The position numbers and the translations under genes are program-made. A stretch of DNA of 64,000 nt. Origin: Paramuribaculum sp. (GTDB taxonomy: Bacteria > Bacteroidota > Bacteroidia > Bacteroidales > Muribaculaceae). This document shows, piece after piece, positions 42,471 to 54,484 of the stretch (positions within the stretch are counted from its first letter, which is position 1; the number at the start of each line of letters is the position of its first letter). The notes below the pieces were generated by a model that did no database searches, was not told where the DNA came from, and saw nothing but the letters and a program-made list of their open reading frames with translations. Location of the stretch: NCBI GenBank assembly GCA_022511125.1, contig JAFLSD010000007.1, positions 1 to 64,000 on the forward strand, read 5' to 3'.

Positions 42471-42965
42471 TTAGACGAATAACAGCTCGTTGATTGCTGT
42501 TATACTCGGATTCACTGCTACGATGCGACCTTCACGGTCGATTAAAAATGATTTGAATCCGTCCGACAGATCGAAAGCTCTGATGATGTCTGATGCCTCG
42601 CTGTCTTCCACATGATATTGGGTCTCCTCGTTCATATTGTCTATTCGTACGATTTCACGAAACAAGGTCGCGCTTCGGTCGAAATTCATAGACACAATTT
42701 TCAACTTCCCTTCTTCTACAGACGACAACGATTGCTCGTAATCTTTTACGCATATTCTGCTTGACGCGTCGCTCGACGACCAGAAAGATAGCAGAACGTA
42801 ACGGCCTCTGTAATCCGATAGCTTCAACTCGGTTGAATCGCTTGACGGAATTCTCAATTCCGGCGCTTTTGAACCGGTTCGCGGCTCGTACACCTTCCCG
42901 GTGTAAGCGTTGATTGAGAATAGAAGGGCAATGGAGAACCCTAACAGGTAGAGTGTTTTCTTCAT
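42471..42965 (-). CDS. Thioredoxin-fold secreted protein lacking CxxC
   Basis: This 164-aa protein has an N-terminal signal segment and a TlpA/AhpC-like thioredoxin fold: GSKAPELRIPSSDS, LKLSDYRGRYVLLSFWSS and a C-terminal FKSFLIDREGRIVAVNP block. Where active enzymes have WCxxC, it reads WSSSDASS, and a lone Cys follows seven residues later. It is probably not a disulfide oxidoreductase but may keep a binding role. A -7 box at 43102-43109 would give a 130-nt leader. Confidence 0.78.
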   Translation of the reverse strand: MKKTLYLLGFSIALLFSINAYTGKVYEPRTGSKAPELRIPSSDSTELKLSDYRGRYVLLSFWSSSDASSRICVKDYEQSLSSVEEGKLKIVSMNFDRSATLFREIVRIDNMNEETQYHVEDSEASDIIRAFDLSDGFKSFLIDREGRIVAVNPSITAINELLFV

Positions 42966-43101
42966 TGCTGATAATTAATGTTAGACTTAAATCCGAATGA
43001 AGCGTAAACATATCTGTCACAGATTTTTCTCCATCGGATCCGCCGATTTTCGGCGTGTACGGGGCAACGCTTTGCCACTCGTGGTTTCCTGAAAACCGCT
43101 G

Positions 43102-43109
43102 CAAAGTTA
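43102..43109 (-). promoter_or_regulatory. -7 box for the thioredoxin-fold gene
   Basis: TAACTTTG on the minus strand; no clear -33 box at normal spacing. The rest of the 205-bp gap shows only short hairpins. Confidence 0.45.
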
Positions 43110-43170
43110 CAAAAAAATAACCGAATAATAAAATTGATTGATTTGCAGCGATTTATAATTTGCTTTCATG

Positions 43171-43839
43171 CTATGACGCTATGCTTGAACGGCCGGCTTC
43201 GTATGCCGATTTTAAGTCGTTTTCGAAATGAGTGTCGCGGTATTTTCGCTTTTCCTCCTCCGTAAACATCTCCATTTCATAATTAGCGTAATTCCGGAAC
43301 TGATAGGTATTGTATGCGCATACTCGTGTCACCGGATGGCGGAACGTATTGCCAATGTAACGCTCTACTTCATCCCAATGCATAGGATAATTTATTTGAG
43401 TGGCAAACTCTTCCGGGCAATTCATCGTATAAATCATCGTGACAGGAATTGAACGTAGATTCAAGCTGTCGTGATTGATTCTATAGGTTGTTCGGCTGAA
43501 TAACACTCGTTCCAGCAAACAGCGTGTCTGCGCGTTAAGCTCCCCTAAATAAATCGGGCTGGCGATTGCTACGGCATCTGCTTCGAAAAATTTTGGAATC
43601 AACGTCAGCAGATCATCTTTTATGGGGCATTGACCGTAATATTTGCCTCCGATTCTCTTACATGAAAAACAGCTTGTGCAGCCTGTGAATTTCAGCGAAT
43701 ACAGATTCACATATTCCACCTCAGCCTCGGGATGAGCGCTTTTTACTCCTTCTACCCAGCTCTTAAGCATCCGGGCGCTGTTGCCGTCCTTACGGGGGCT
43801 GCCATTGATTGCTACTATTTTCATCTTCTTATTTTTCAT
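43171..43839 (-). CDS. Flavodoxin-fold NAD(P)H-dependent oxidoreductase
   Basis: This 222-aa protein has the FMN-binding start of the FMN_red/flavodoxin-2 family (KIVAINGSPRKDGNSARML), a C-x2-C-x2-C-like cysteine patch (GCTSCFSCKR) typical of the IsF/multimeric flavodoxin branch, and the ASPIYLGELNAQTRCLLER block. It probably reduces small electrophiles or passes electrons between FMN and a partner. The start may be the second in-frame ATG at 43824. Confidence 0.85.
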   Translation of the reverse strand: MKNKKMKIVAINGSPRKDGNSARMLKSWVEGVKSAHPEAEVEYVNLYSLKFTGCTSCFSCKRIGGKYYGQCPIKDDLLTLIPKFFEADAVAIASPIYLGELNAQTRCLLERVLFSRTTYRINHDSLNLRSIPVTMIYTMNCPEEFATQINYPMHWDEVERYIGNTFRHPVTRVCAYNTYQFRNYANYEMEMFTEEEKRKYRDTHFENDLKSAYEAGRSSIAS

Positions 43840-43895
43840 TAAGTTGCTTTATTATTCAAACAATATTCCTTCTTTTTTTGTTCGTAGCCTCGTAA

Positions 43896-44414
43896 TTAAA
43901 ACAGCCTGTAACTCACCCCGATACCTGCGTACGGATCTATTTTGCCTCTCCTATAACCTATCCCGACAGTAACCCCCACGCTCCAACGATTATTTGATCC
44001 TCGTTTGTCTGACGATATGATTTTTTCCGTGGTCAACACTTTCTCTGTCGTCCTGAAAATGATCAGACTGTCCAACTGAGGCTCTATGCCGCTCACCCAG
44101 GCCTCGTAATCATCTCCCGAATATTTCTTTGTAACTGTTGGCAACGTTACTTCGACGCTGTCGGATGAGACCGAATCCTCCCTTATGGCTTCCGATGGCA
44201 AACCGATTATCTTCTCTCTTCCCTTGGTTTCCGATTTGGCTATCGGTGAATGTACAAAAACGGTGTCACGTACCGTAATCAGTTCAGTGCTTCTCGTGAT
44301 ACCGGTTCCTAATTCGAGCCTCGATTTTTCAGCTACACGATACCTGGAGATCGATAATCCTCCGATAAACGACAAAACGATGCAAGCGATAATTGCGATT
44401 TTTGAATTTTTCAT
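43896..44414 (-). CDS. DUF6808-like small membrane-anchored protein
   Basis: This 172-aa protein has one N-terminal membrane helix (about residues 5-22), a periplasmic stretch with a VRDTVFVHSPI block, and a C-terminal glycine-rich beta segment (VGIGYRRGKIDPYAGIGVSYRLF). The pattern fits DUF6808 proteins, which are frequent in Bacteroides phages and mobile elements. It has a visible GGAGG ribosome-binding site, unusual in this genome, and lies beside the 39-bp repeat. It may be a mobile-element remnant. Confidence 0.6.
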   Translation of the reverse strand: MKNSKIAIIACIVLSFIGGLSISRYRVAEKSRLELGTGITRSTELITVRDTVFVHSPIAKSETKGREKIIGLPSEAIREDSVSSDSVEVTLPTVTKKYSGDDYEAWVSGIEPQLDSLIIFRTTEKVLTTEKIISSDKRGSNNRWSVGVTVGIGYRRGKIDPYAGIGVSYRLF

Positions 44415-44451
44415 TTTTCCCTCCTTTTTTACGTTGTTTGTTCTACGGTTG

Positions 44452-44459
44452 CAAAGTTA
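44452..44459 (-). promoter_or_regulatory. -7 box of the DUF6808-like gene
   Basis: TAACTTTG on the minus strand, 38 nt before the start codon; a GGAGGG ribosome-binding site lies between. The 39-bp repeat begins 20 bp upstream. Confidence 0.55.
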
Positions 44460-44478
44460 ATATCATAATGGCTCGGTA

Positions 44479-44517
44479 ATCTGCGAATTTGGCCTATACC
44501 TTAAAAGTTGCCCACCC
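44479..44517 (-). repeat. 39-bp dispersed repeat, copy B (inverted)
   Basis: The reverse complement of this segment matches 547-585 at 37 of 39 positions. It sits between the DUF6808-like gene and the promoter of the nuo/atp locus. From 44518 to 44656 nothing else was seen. Confidence 0.8.
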
Positions 44518-44656
44518 TAATTTGCAGTCACACAAATAAAAGAGCTAAAAATAAAAATGCATTTTTAGCTTTATTTAACATTTTAGGCTCAAAAAATCAG
44601 CCTTCGCCCTATCAAATAAAATTAATACCGTTTCTTACTTTTTGTGAAATTTTATT

Positions 44657-44664
44657 TATATTTG
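44657..44664 (+). promoter_or_regulatory. -7 box of the nuo-atp locus
   Basis: TATATTTG fits TAnnTTTG; no good -33 box was found. It lies 118 bp before nuoA. It is the only credible promoter seen ahead of the 17-kb gene run. Confidence 0.5.
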
Positions 44665-44668
44665 CAAC

Positions 44669-44722
44669 ATGAAAACCGGGTTCTATCGTCTCGGACTTTC
44701 GTCATTTTTGCTATGTTGTTGA
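44669..44722 (+). CDS. Possible 17-codon leader peptide
   Basis: Right after the -7 box an ATG opens a 17-codon frame, MKTGFYRLGLSSFLLCC, ending in TGA, 59 bp before nuoA. It may be a regulatory upstream ORF or chance; no attenuator structure is obvious. Confidence 0.2.
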   Translation: MKTGFYRLGLSSFLLCC

Positions 44723-44781
44723 CTGTTAGTTCTATGAATGGCCCGATTGTCCATGGAAAATAAAAACTAAGTTTTATCGAC

Positions 44782-45150
44782 ATGATATCATTATCAATTT
44801 CTAACGCAACCCTTGCCATTGCCGCCGCTTTGACCGGTATTGGATTGGTTGCTTTGGCTTTGTGGCTCGCAGGATTGATTTCACCCAAATCATTCAACCC
44901 GCAGAAAGGCGAGGCTTACGAATGCGGAATCCCCACAAGAGGTGAAAGCATGGCGCAGTTCCACGTCGGATACTATCTTTTTGCTATCCTGTTCCTTATG
45001 TTCGATGTCGAATGTGTTTTCCTATTCCCTTGGGCTGTCAAGGTGAAGGAATTCATGGGAGCAGGACTACTTAGTATCGCTATCTTCTTCATCATTTTGG
45101 TGCTGGGACTCGTTTACGCCTGGCGGAAAGGAGCGCTCGAATGGAAATAA
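44782..45150 (+). CDS. nuoA: NADH-quinone oxidoreductase-like subunit A
   Basis: This 122-aa membrane subunit has three helices and the NuoA loop motif [13 protein letters not shown] (near residues 47-59), with the conserved cysteine that lines the quinone channel, and [13 protein letters not shown]. NuoA joins the membrane arm of complex I to the hydrophilic arm. It overlaps nuoB by 10 bp. Confidence 0.95.
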   Translation: MISLSISNATLAIAAALTGIGLVALALWLAGLISPKSFNPQKGEAYECGIPTRGESMAQFHVGYYLFAILFLMFDVECVFLFPWAVKVKEFMGAGLLSIAIFFIILVLGLVYAWRKGALEWK

Positions 45151-45749
45151 CCACCAAAAGCATGCCTTACGAGGCTTGGAAGGACAACGAATACATCGAA
45201 GGGCTCGTTAAAGAGCTCCAAAATAACGGAACTAACGTTGTTGTCGGTACATTCGACAAACTTATCAACTGGGGGCGGTCTAACTCCATCTGGCCCCTCA
45301 CTTTCGCCACCAGTTGTTGCGGCATTGAATTCGTGTCGCTCGGGGCCGCCCGCTTCGACATGGCGCGGTTCGGATGGGAAGTGGCAAGAGCTTCGCCAAG
45401 ACAGGCCGACTTTATAATGGTTGCCGGAACTATCGTACATCGAATGGCTCCGGTGCTCCGACGTCTATACGACCAGCTCGCTGAACCAAAATATGTTATC
45501 GCGACTGGAGCTTGCGCCGTCTCGGGAGGACCATTCAAAAAATCTTACCACGTTGTAATGGGAGTCGATCAGATAATACCCGTCGATGTTTACCTGCCGG
45601 GATGTCCGCCACGACCTGAAGCTATGATCTACGCTATCATGCAGCTCTCCAGAAAAATCAAGGTCGAAAGATTCTTCGGAGGTGTCAACAGAAAGGAAAA
45701 GCAGGAAGAGTTTCTTAAAGCTCACCCAATTCCCGGAGTTAACGACTGA
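45141..45749 (+). CDS. nuoB: NADH-quinone oxidoreductase-like subunit B
   Basis: This 202-aa subunit holds the last iron-sulfur cluster (N2) before quinone. The four ligands are visible: C59, C60, C125 and C155, in [16 protein letters not shown] and LPGCPPRPE. The C-terminus is about 25 residues longer than in E. coli-type minimal forms and ends in a charged tail. It is 44 bp before nuoCD. Confidence 0.96.
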   Translation: MEITTKSMPYEAWKDNEYIEGLVKELQNNGTNVVVGTFDKLINWGRSNSIWPLTFATSCCGIEFVSLGAARFDMARFGWEVARASPRQADFIMVAGTIVHRMAPVLRRLYDQLAEPKYVIATGACAVSGGPFKKSYHVVMGVDQIIPVDVYLPGCPPRPEAMIYAIMQLSRKIKVERFFGGVNRKEKQEEFLKAHPIPGVND

Positions 45750-45793
45750 TTCAACTTTTTTATTTAGATTATCCGCATAAACCAATCAATTAT

Positions 45794-47416
45794 ATGACAG
45801 AGATTCAGGAGAAAATTGCCGGAATGTTCCCGGAAGCCGAGTTCGATACATCGGATGTACTGACGGTTTCCGTTCCCGATGCCCGACTTCATGAGCTCGC
45901 TAAAACGCTTAGGGATGAGTGTCATTTCGACTTCCTCGTTACTATCATCGGAATGGACTGGGTGGAAAAGATGGGATGTCTGTATTACCTCGAGTCCACC
46001 GAAAAACATAATCGTATCGCTATAAAAGCCACGACTGACGACAGGGTTAACCCGATGCTGCACTCTATTGCAGACCTTTGGCCCATAGCCGGAATTTTCG
46101 AACGTGAGGTCTACGACTTTTTCGGCATCGTGTTCATAGGCAATCCCGATATGAGAAGGCTTTTCCTCAGCATCGACTGGAAAGGATTCCCATTTAGAAA
46201 AGATTACGATGCTAATCCCGAATTGAATCCCGTTTCTACTGAAAACGAACGTCAGTCCGATTTCACCGACACATATGTGGAAACACCCGATGGAAAGGTT
46301 GAGAAACAGGAAGTTAGAGTGTTTGCCAACGACGATTTCGTCGTTAACATAGGACCGCAGCACCCCGCAACTCACGGCGTACTCCGTTTCCGGACAGCGG
46401 TAGATGGTGAAACTATCAAAAAGATAGATGTTTACATGGGATATATCCACAGAGGAGTGGAAAAAATCAGCGAAAGCCTCACGTATCCCCAGACACTCCA
46501 TTTCATGGATCGTCTCGACTATTTCTCTGCCCACCCTTACCACCATTGCCTCTGCATGACCTATGAAGAAGCCGCTGGAATCGAAATATCACGCAGGGCG
46601 CAGGTCATAAGAGTCATTATGGACGAACTTTCGCGTATCGCCTCACACTGTCTCTTCATCGGTACATTCTGTATGGACCTCGGGGCAACAACCATGCTCT
46701 TCTACACCCTCCGAGTTCGCGAACAGATTCTCGACATAATGGACAAAACATGTGGAGCCAGAATGACATTCAACTACGAATGCATCGGCGGTCTCATGCA
46801 GGATATTGATAAGGATTTCGTGAAGGATGTCAAGGATCTACTTGCCGTTCTTCCCGCTAACCTCAAGGAATACGATAAAATATTCACCGGCAACGTGATA
46901 ACACAGAATCGCATGGTCGGCGTAGGATATCTTTCTCATGACGACGCTATTGCCTGGTCTGTAACCGGACCTTCCGGACGTGCATCTGGATGGGCATGCG
47001 ATGTTAGAAAGACAGCACCGTACAGTATCTACTCCGAACTCGATTTCGAACAGGTTGTCCGCACAGAAGGCGACTCGATGGCTCGCTTCAAAGTTCGTAT
47101 GGACGAAATAGTCCAGAGTGCGAAAATCATTGAGCAGCTTATCGACAACATTCCCGATGGAGAAGTCTGCGTCAAAGTGCCTAAAGTACTCAAACTGCCT
47201 GTAGGACACTGGTTCAGAACCGTTGAAGGATGCCGCGGTACATTCGGTATCTATCTCGAAAGCAACGGAACTACTAATCCCTATCGACTCAAAATCGTTC
47301 CTCCGTGTCTGCCGGCAGCAGCTGTGGTCGACCATATCACCAGAGGCAACAAAATTGCCGACCTTATCACGATCGGAGGATCTCTCGACTATATCGTCCC
47401 CGATATGGATAGATAA
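45794..47416 (+). CDS. nuoCD: NADH-quinone oxidoreductase-like subunits C and D, fused
   Basis: This 540-aa fusion carries NuoC (about residues 1-155, with EREVYDFFGI and the GFPFRKDY block) joined to NuoD (about 180-540, with NIGPQHPATHGVLRF and the GYIHRGVEK quinone-site motif). It builds the quinone-binding cavity with NuoB. The fusion also occurs in enterobacteria and is standard in Bacteroidetes. It is followed by nuoH after 53 bp. Confidence 0.96.
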   Translation: MTEIQEKIAGMFPEAEFDTSDVLTVSVPDARLHELAKTLRDECHFDFLVTIIGMDWVEKMGCLYYLESTEKHNRIAIKATTDDRVNPMLHSIADLWPIAGIFEREVYDFFGIVFIGNPDMRRLFLSIDWKGFPFRKDYDANPELNPVSTENERQSDFTDTYVETPDGKVEKQEVRVFANDDFVVNIGPQHPATHGVLRFRTAVDGETIKKIDVYMGYIHRGVEKISESLTYPQTLHFMDRLDYFSAHPYHHCLCMTYEEAAGIEISRRAQVIRVIMDELSRIASHCLFIGTFCMDLGATTMLFYTLRVREQILDIMDKTCGARMTFNYECIGGLMQDIDKDFVKDVKDLLAVLPANLKEYDKIFTGNVITQNRMVGVGYLSHDDAIAWSVTGPSGRASGWACDVRKTAPYSIYSELDFEQVVRTEGDSMARFKVRMDEIVQSAKIIEQLIDNIPDGEVCVKVPKVLKLPVGHWFRTVEGCRGTFGIYLESNGTTNPYRLKIVPPCLPAAAVVDHITRGNKIADLITIGGSLDYIVPDMDR

Positions 47417-47469
47417 TAAATCAGAAGTAATTACATCTTTAGCAACGACATATAAGAAAAAACACAGTT

Positions 47470-48546
47470 ATGTTTGATTTTGCTTCATTGACATCCTGGA
47501 TTCACGATACGTTGAGCTCATTCATGCCCGCGTGGCTCACCGTCACTACCGAATGCATCCTCATCGGAGTCGTACTCCTGCTTGCATATTCAGTGCTCGC
47601 ACTGTTCTATATCTGGTTCGAACGAAAAGTGTGCGCCGCGTTCCAGTGCCGTCTTGGTCCTAACCGTGTAGGTCCTTTCGGTTTGCTTCAAAGTGTGGCC
47701 GACATGTTTAAGATTCTAATCAAAGAGTTGATTTCCCTTAACCATACCGACAAATTCCTCTTCGCCCTCGCACCCTATCTCGTTATACTTGCGTCGATGC
47801 TCGCATTTGCCGTGTTACCGTGGGGATACGGGCTTCAGGTGATCGACTTCAACATCGGCATATTCTTCCTTATTGCCGTGTCGAGCATCGGAGTTCTCGG
47901 TATTCTTCTCGCAGGATGGTCGTCCAATAACAAATTCACACTCATCGGAGCGCTCCGTTCAGGTGCGCAGATGGTCAGCTATGAACTATCTATCGGCCTT
48001 TCTGTTCTTACCATGGTTTGTTTCGCTGGCACGATGTCTGTCGGAGGAATTGTTGAAGAGCAGAGAGACCTTTGGTTTATTTTCTCAGGACATATTCCCG
48101 CGATTATAGCATTCATAATCTATCTCATCGCAGGAACGGCTGAGACTAACCGCGGACCTTTCGACCTCCCCGAGGCTGAAAGTGAACTTACCGCAGGTTA
48201 CCATACTGAATATTCCGGTATTCACTTCGGATTCTTCTATCTCGCCGAATACCTTAACCTCTTTATTGTTGCGGGTGTCGCTACACTCCTCTTTTTCGGA
48301 GGTTGGATGCCACTGCACTTCCCCGGATGGGACACTTTCAACCAGATCATGGACTACATACCATCAGTTATCTGGTTCATGGCTAAAGCCATTGCACTCT
48401 CATTCGTAATCATCTGGTTCAAATGGACTTTCCCCCGTCTGCGTATCGACCAGATGCTTTCACTCGAATGGAAATATCTACTCCCTATCAATCTTTTCAA
48501 TCTCGTACTGATGGTTCTCATCGTTGCGTACGGATGGCACTTTTAA
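47470..48546 (+). CDS. nuoH: NADH-quinone oxidoreductase-like subunit H
   Basis: This 358-aa membrane subunit has about eight helices and the NuoH markers [20 protein letters not shown] and [24 protein letters not shown]. It lines the quinone chamber. Normally nuoI follows; here the next gene, 36 bp downstream, is atpD, so the complex I cluster is interrupted at this point. Confidence 0.96.
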   Translation: MFDFASLTSWIHDTLSSFMPAWLTVTTECILIGVVLLLAYSVLALFYIWFERKVCAAFQCRLGPNRVGPFGLLQSVADMFKILIKELISLNHTDKFLFALAPYLVILASMLAFAVLPWGYGLQVIDFNIGIFFLIAVSSIGVLGILLAGWSSNNKFTLIGALRSGAQMVSYELSIGLSVLTMVCFAGTMSVGGIVEEQRDLWFIFSGHIPAIIAFIIYLIAGTAETNRGPFDLPEAESELTAGYHTEYSGIHFGFFYLAEYLNLFIVAGVATLLFFGGWMPLHFPGWDTFNQIMDYIPSVIWFMAKAIALSFVIIWFKWTFPRLRIDQMLSLEWKYLLPINLFNLVLMVLIVAYGWHF

Positions 48547-48567
48547 TTCATAATACCCGAAAACTAA

Positions 48568-50088
<1,521 letters not shown>

Positions 50089-50125
50089 TCGACGGACATT
50101 GATTGAAACGTAAATTCTCAGACGT

Positions 50126-50362
50126 ATGACACTGAAAATAATCTCTACCGAGGACATCCTCTTCCAAGGCGAAGTGACTTCCGTCTCGTTGCCCGGAAGA
50201 ATGGGAGAATTTACCGTACTGAGAAATCATGCCTCGCTGATTTCTGAACTTGTGACCGGAAAAATCCGATTCACCGACCCCAACGGAAATACTGAAGAAA
50301 TTCCCGTTGAAGGAGGACTTGCCGATGTTGACAGAAATGTGATATCCGTTTGTATTTTTTGA
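50126..50362 (+). CDS. atpC: F1 ATP synthase subunit epsilon
   Basis: This 78-aa protein is the N-terminal beta-sandwich of subunit epsilon (IISTEDILFQGEVTSVSLPGRMGEFTVL, then GGLADVDRNVISVCIF). It lacks the C-terminal two-helix regulatory domain of the ~135-aa E. coli form, so it probably lacks epsilon's inhibitory arm, as in related Bacteroidetes. It is 2 bp before atpB; no atpI-like gene lies between. Confidence 0.9.
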   Translation: MTLKIISTEDILFQGEVTSVSLPGRMGEFTVLRNHASLISELVTGKIRFTDPNGNTEEIPVEGGLADVDRNVISVCIF

Positions 50363-50364
50363 AA

Positions 50365-51501
50365 ATGAAGAAAACTGCACTCATAATCCTTACGGCTGTT
50401 ATTTCCATGATCTTCCCATGGAAAGCCGGAGCCACAGCTTCGTCCGAAAGCCATGACGACGGTAAGATCGATGCGAAAGCCATAATTTTCGAACATCTTG
50501 GCGACGCGTACGGATGGGAAGTCCCGTTCAATCATCATAAAAGAATACCGCTTCCGATTATCGTCTGGGGTGAATCCGGATTGCATGTCTTCTCATCATC
50601 GCGGGTGGCCGACGGTAAGGAATACGTTGACGGCGACGTGACTTTCAAAATCGCGGGCGAAGAAAGCGACCACAAAGGAAAAGTTGTCGAAATTATTGAC
50701 GGTAAGGAATATAAACCCTGGGATTTTTCTATTACGAAAAACGTTTTGGCTGTGTTCATCACCGTTCTCCTCGTCGCATGGAGCGTTATTGCAGTAGCGA
50801 GATGGCATAGAAAGATGGGCTACAAGGCACCCCGCAAAATGGTGGGAGCAATCGAGTCATTGATCACGTTTGTTTACGACGGAGTGATAAAACCGACACT
50901 CAAGGATAGAGCACCTAAATTCGCGCCCTATCTGCTGACCGTGTTCTTCTTTATCCTCTACATGAACCTTCTCGGATTGATAGTTGTCTTCCCAGGAGGT
51001 GCGAACCTGACAGGCAACATAGCCGTTACCCTCGTGCTCGCTCTATTCACTTTCATTCTGACAAACTTCATCGGAACGAAACATTATTGGAAAGAGATAC
51101 TTTGGCCTGATGTGCCGCTCTGGCTGAAATTCCCCATACCCATCATGCCGATAATCGAAATCTTCGGTGTGTTTACGAAGCCGGCGGCTCTTACCGTACG
51201 TCTTTTCGCCAATATGCTCGGCGGACACATGATTGTCATTGTGCTCACACTTTTGATATTCATTTTCGCAACGATGGGAGCGGCGGTTGCCGGTGCGACT
51301 ACTCTCGTTTCGGTGCTGTTCTCCATATTCATGCTGCTCATAGATGTGCTCGTGAGCTTCATCCAGGCATACGTCTTTACGATGCTTTCGACGCTGTTCA
51401 TTAGTTTCGGACAGGAAAGGCCTCATCATCACCATGCCGATGGAAACTCTCAAGAAACATCACAGTCTGAATCACCCGCGGTTGCGCAACCGACTAATTG
51501 A
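50365..51501 (+). CDS. atpB: Fo ATP synthase subunit a
   Basis: This 378-aa subunit a has an N-terminal signal-like helix and about 100 periplasmic residues before the first of five to six core helices. The essential arginine is R279 in KPAALTVRLFANMLGG. The C-terminus ends in a His-rich, low-complexity tail (RPHHHHADGN). The extended N-terminus is a Bacteroidetes feature. It forms the proton half-channels. Confidence 0.95.
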   Translation: MKKTALIILTAVISMIFPWKAGATASSESHDDGKIDAKAIIFEHLGDAYGWEVPFNHHKRIPLPIIVWGESGLHVFSSSRVADGKEYVDGDVTFKIAGEESDHKGKVVEIIDGKEYKPWDFSITKNVLAVFITVLLVAWSVIAVARWHRKMGYKAPRKMVGAIESLITFVYDGVIKPTLKDRAPKFAPYLLTVFFFILYMNLLGLIVVFPGGANLTGNIAVTLVLALFTFILTNFIGTKHYWKEILWPDVPLWLKFPIPIMPIIEIFGVFTKPAALTVRLFANMLGGHMIVIVLTLLIFIFATMGAAVAGATTLVSVLFSIFMLLIDVLVSFIQAYVFTMLSTLFISFGQERPHHHHADGNSQETSQSESPAVAQPTN

Positions 51502-51508
51502 ATTTTAA

Positions 51509-51796
<288 letters not shown>

Positions 51797-51811
51797 TTCA
51801 AACTCCCTCAA

Positions 51812-52309
51812 ATGGAACTGTTCAAGCCTGATTTTGGCCTGGTATTTTGGATGTTCATTTCGTTTGCCGTCCTATTCGTTATCCTTTGGATATGGGGCTG
51901 GCCGGCGATAATGAAAGGCGTGGAGGGACGTGCCAACCTCATCGACAAAGGGGTGGAATATGCCCAAAATGCCAAAGACCAGCTTGACAATGCCAGGCAG
52001 GAAGCTGACAAATATGTGGCCGAAGCTCGCCGCAGGCAAGCTGAAATGCTTCGAGAAGCCGACAGAATGAAGTCGCAGATTATCGAAGAAGCAAGGGAAG
52101 CCGCCCAAAAGGAGGCTAAAAAAGTGATGGATGCCGCTAAAGTGTCTATTGAGCAGGAAAGAAAAGAAGCACAGTTGCAGTTCAAAAACGAAGTAAGTGC
52201 GCTCGCTGTCGATATTGCCACTAAAGTGGTCAGAAACAACATGAGCGACCGCAACACCCAGCAACAGCTTGTTGACAGCTTGCTCGACGAGATGGAAAAT
52301 AACAACTAA
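51812..52309 (+). CDS. atpF: Fo ATP synthase subunit b
   Basis: This 165-aa peripheral-stalk subunit has one membrane helix (about residues 9-32) and a long charged coiled coil with Ala-rich heptads (for example EEAREAAQKEAKKVMDAA). Length is normal. It is 15 bp after atpE and 11 bp before atpH. Confidence 0.94.
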   Translation: MELFKPDFGLVFWMFISFAVLFVILWIWGWPAIMKGVEGRANLIDKGVEYAQNAKDQLDNARQEADKYVAEARRRQAEMLREADRMKSQIIEEAREAAQKEAKKVMDAAKVSIEQERKEAQLQFKNEVSALAVDIATKVVRNNMSDRNTQQQLVDSLLDEMENNN

Positions 52310-52320
52310 CCGACAGGAAG

Positions 52321-52866
52321 ATGAACCAGGGACTGATACCACGACGCTACGCAAAGGCACTCTACCAGTTCGCCTTGCAGAAAAACGACACTGACAGAAT
52401 ATATCAATTGATGAAAAATCTGTCGGAAGCGTTCGACAACGAACCGAAACTTCAGTCCACTTTGGCCAATCCCTTTGTGGATGCCGAAGATAAAATCCAG
52501 CTGATTCTAACCGCTTCGGGAGCTGCTGAGACCGATAACTGCATGGATGATTTCTTAAAACTGCTTAGGAAAAACAAACGGCTCGACATGACTCGAGCCA
52601 TATCGAGGGCATATCTTGATATTTACCGGCAGGAAAACAACATCTCTGTGGTTACAGTGACAAGTGCCGCTCAGCTCTCGCAAGAAGGAGAAAAGAGACT
52701 CAGAAAGATTATTGAAGCTCATCTTAATGGTGGTTCGATGGAATATACGTCGAAAGTGAATCCTGATCTGATCGGAGGATTCACGGTGTCGATCGGGAAT
52801 GAGAGACTCGACGCCTCGATCAGCAATGAATTGAAACAATTGCGTTTGAACTTACTTAGCAAATAA
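52321..52866 (+). CDS. atpH: F1 ATP synthase subunit delta
   Basis: This 181-aa subunit has the OSCP fold pattern: an N-terminal helical block beginning [12 protein letters not shown] and a C-terminal block with [24 protein letters not shown]. It ties the F1 head to the b stalk. It is 11 bp before atpA. Confidence 0.94.
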   Translation: MNQGLIPRRYAKALYQFALQKNDTDRIYQLMKNLSEAFDNEPKLQSTLANPFVDAEDKIQLILTASGAAETDNCMDDFLKLLRKNKRLDMTRAISRAYLDIYRQENNISVVTVTSAAQLSQEGEKRLRKIIEAHLNGGSMEYTSKVNPDLIGGFTVSIGNERLDASISNELKQLRLNLLSK

Positions 52867-52877
52867 AAAATCAACTG

Positions 52878-54452
52878 ATGATAAATCCCAGCGAGATTTC
52901 TGAAGTACTGAAACAACAGCTCGAAAGCGTAAACTCCAAGGTCTCTTTTGAAGAAACCGGTACGGTGCTCGAAGTGGGCGACGGAGTGGCTCATGTATAT
53001 GGACTTGACAATGTTTGCGCCAATGAGTTAGTAGAATTTGAAAACGGTGTGACCGGTGTCGCGCTCAACCTCGAAGAAAGCAACGTAGGTGTGATATTGC
53101 TCGACAACGTCAATAAAGTAACCGAAGGCATGTCGGTAAAGCGTACCGGTCAGATCGCCTCTATCCCGGTGGGAGAAGGATTGCTCGGACGCGTGATCAA
53201 CGTGCTTGGAGAGCCCGTTGATGGCAAAGGGCCGGTAGAAGGCGATCTGATGCGTCTCCCGCTCGAGCGAAAAGCTCCGGGAGTAGTTTTCCGTCAGCCT
53301 GTAAAGCAACCGCTGCAGACCGGTATCAAAGCCATAGACTCCATGGTGCCCATAGGTCGCGGTCAACGTGAACTTATCATCGGTGACCGTCAGATAGGTA
53401 AGACTGCTATCGCTATCGACACTATTATCAACCAACGTCCGGGATACGAAGCCGGCAAGCCCGTTTATTGTATTTATGTAGCTATCGGCCAGAAAGCATC
53501 TTCTGTCGCTGCTACAGTAGAAACACTCCGTCAGCACGGTGCCCTCGATTATACAGTTGTCGTAGCGGCTACCGCTGCCGATTCTGCGTCCATGAGATAT
53601 TACGCTCCTTTTGCAGGAGTTGCTATCGGAGAGTATTTCCGTGATACCGGCAGGGACGCCCTTATCGTTTATGATGACCTGTCGAAACAGGCTGTTGCCT
53701 ATCGCGAAATATCGCTCATATTGAAGCGTCCGTCAGGTCGCGAAGCATATCCAGGGGATATTTTCTACCTCCATTCGCGTCTGCTCGAACGTGCGGCCAA
53801 GATTATCGACAATCAGGAAGTGGCTTCAAACATGAACGACCTTCCAGAACCGTTGAAGCCAATCGTCAAGGGAGGCGGATCGCTTACGGCTCTTCCCGTT
53901 ATCGAAACTCAAGCAGGCGACGTTTCGGCTTATATCCCGACTAACGTTATCTCTATCACCGACGGTCAGATATTCCTTGAAACATCATTGTTCAACCGAG
54001 GCATACGTCCTGCTATCAACGTAGGTATTTCCGTTTCGCGTGTCGGCGGTTCCGCGCAGATCAAATCGATGAAAAAAGTGGCAGGTACGCTGAAAATCGA
54101 CCAGGCACAGTTCCGCGAGCTCGAATCGTTCACCAAATTCGGCGGCGATATCGACCCTGTGACAGCAAGAGTAATCGACAAAGGCCGCAAGAACGAACGT
54201 CTGCTCATTCAGCCGCAGTATAAGCCGATGAATGTCGAAGACGAAGTGGCAGTGATTTTCTGCGGAACAAGAGGTCTGCTCGAAAATGTTCCCCTCGACA
54301 AAGTGGCTGATTTCGAACATCAACTTCTGCAGCTGCTCCACGCCAACCATCAGGAGGACGTAATGGATCAGCTCAAGGCCGGGAACCTCACTCCCGATAT
54401 CGAAGAGAAAATCACGGCTGCGGCACAAGCAGTGGCAGAAGGATATAATTGA
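52878..54452 (+). CDS. atpA: F1 ATP synthase subunit alpha
   Basis: This 524-aa non-catalytic nucleotide-binding subunit has P-loop GDRQIGKT (residues 169-176), the [19 protein letters not shown] block and the signature [17 protein letters not shown]. It pairs with beta in the F1 hexamer. It is 32 bp before atpG. Confidence 0.97.
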   Translation: MINPSEISEVLKQQLESVNSKVSFEETGTVLEVGDGVAHVYGLDNVCANELVEFENGVTGVALNLEESNVGVILLDNVNKVTEGMSVKRTGQIASIPVGEGLLGRVINVLGEPVDGKGPVEGDLMRLPLERKAPGVVFRQPVKQPLQTGIKAIDSMVPIGRGQRELIIGDRQIGKTAIAIDTIINQRPGYEAGKPVYCIYVAIGQKASSVAATVETLRQHGALDYTVVVAATAADSASMRYYAPFAGVAIGEYFRDTGRDALIVYDDLSKQAVAYREISLILKRPSGREAYPGDIFYLHSRLLERAAKIIDNQEVASNMNDLPEPLKPIVKGGGSLTALPVIETQAGDVSAYIPTNVISITDGQIFLETSLFNRGIRPAINVGISVSRVGGSAQIKSMKKVAGTLKIDQAQFRELESFTKFGGDIDPVTARVIDKGRKNERLLIQPQYKPMNVEDEVAVIFCGTRGLLENVPLDKVADFEHQLLQLLHANHQEDVMDQLKAGNLTPDIEEKITAAAQAVAEGYN

Positions 54453-54484
54453 TTCTAACGGGAATTAATAAAAACTGATTTCAG

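Noticed and set aside
42655-43104. 149-codon minus-strand ORF
   Set aside because: It is a shadow overlapping the thioredoxin-fold gene in another frame and has no domain.
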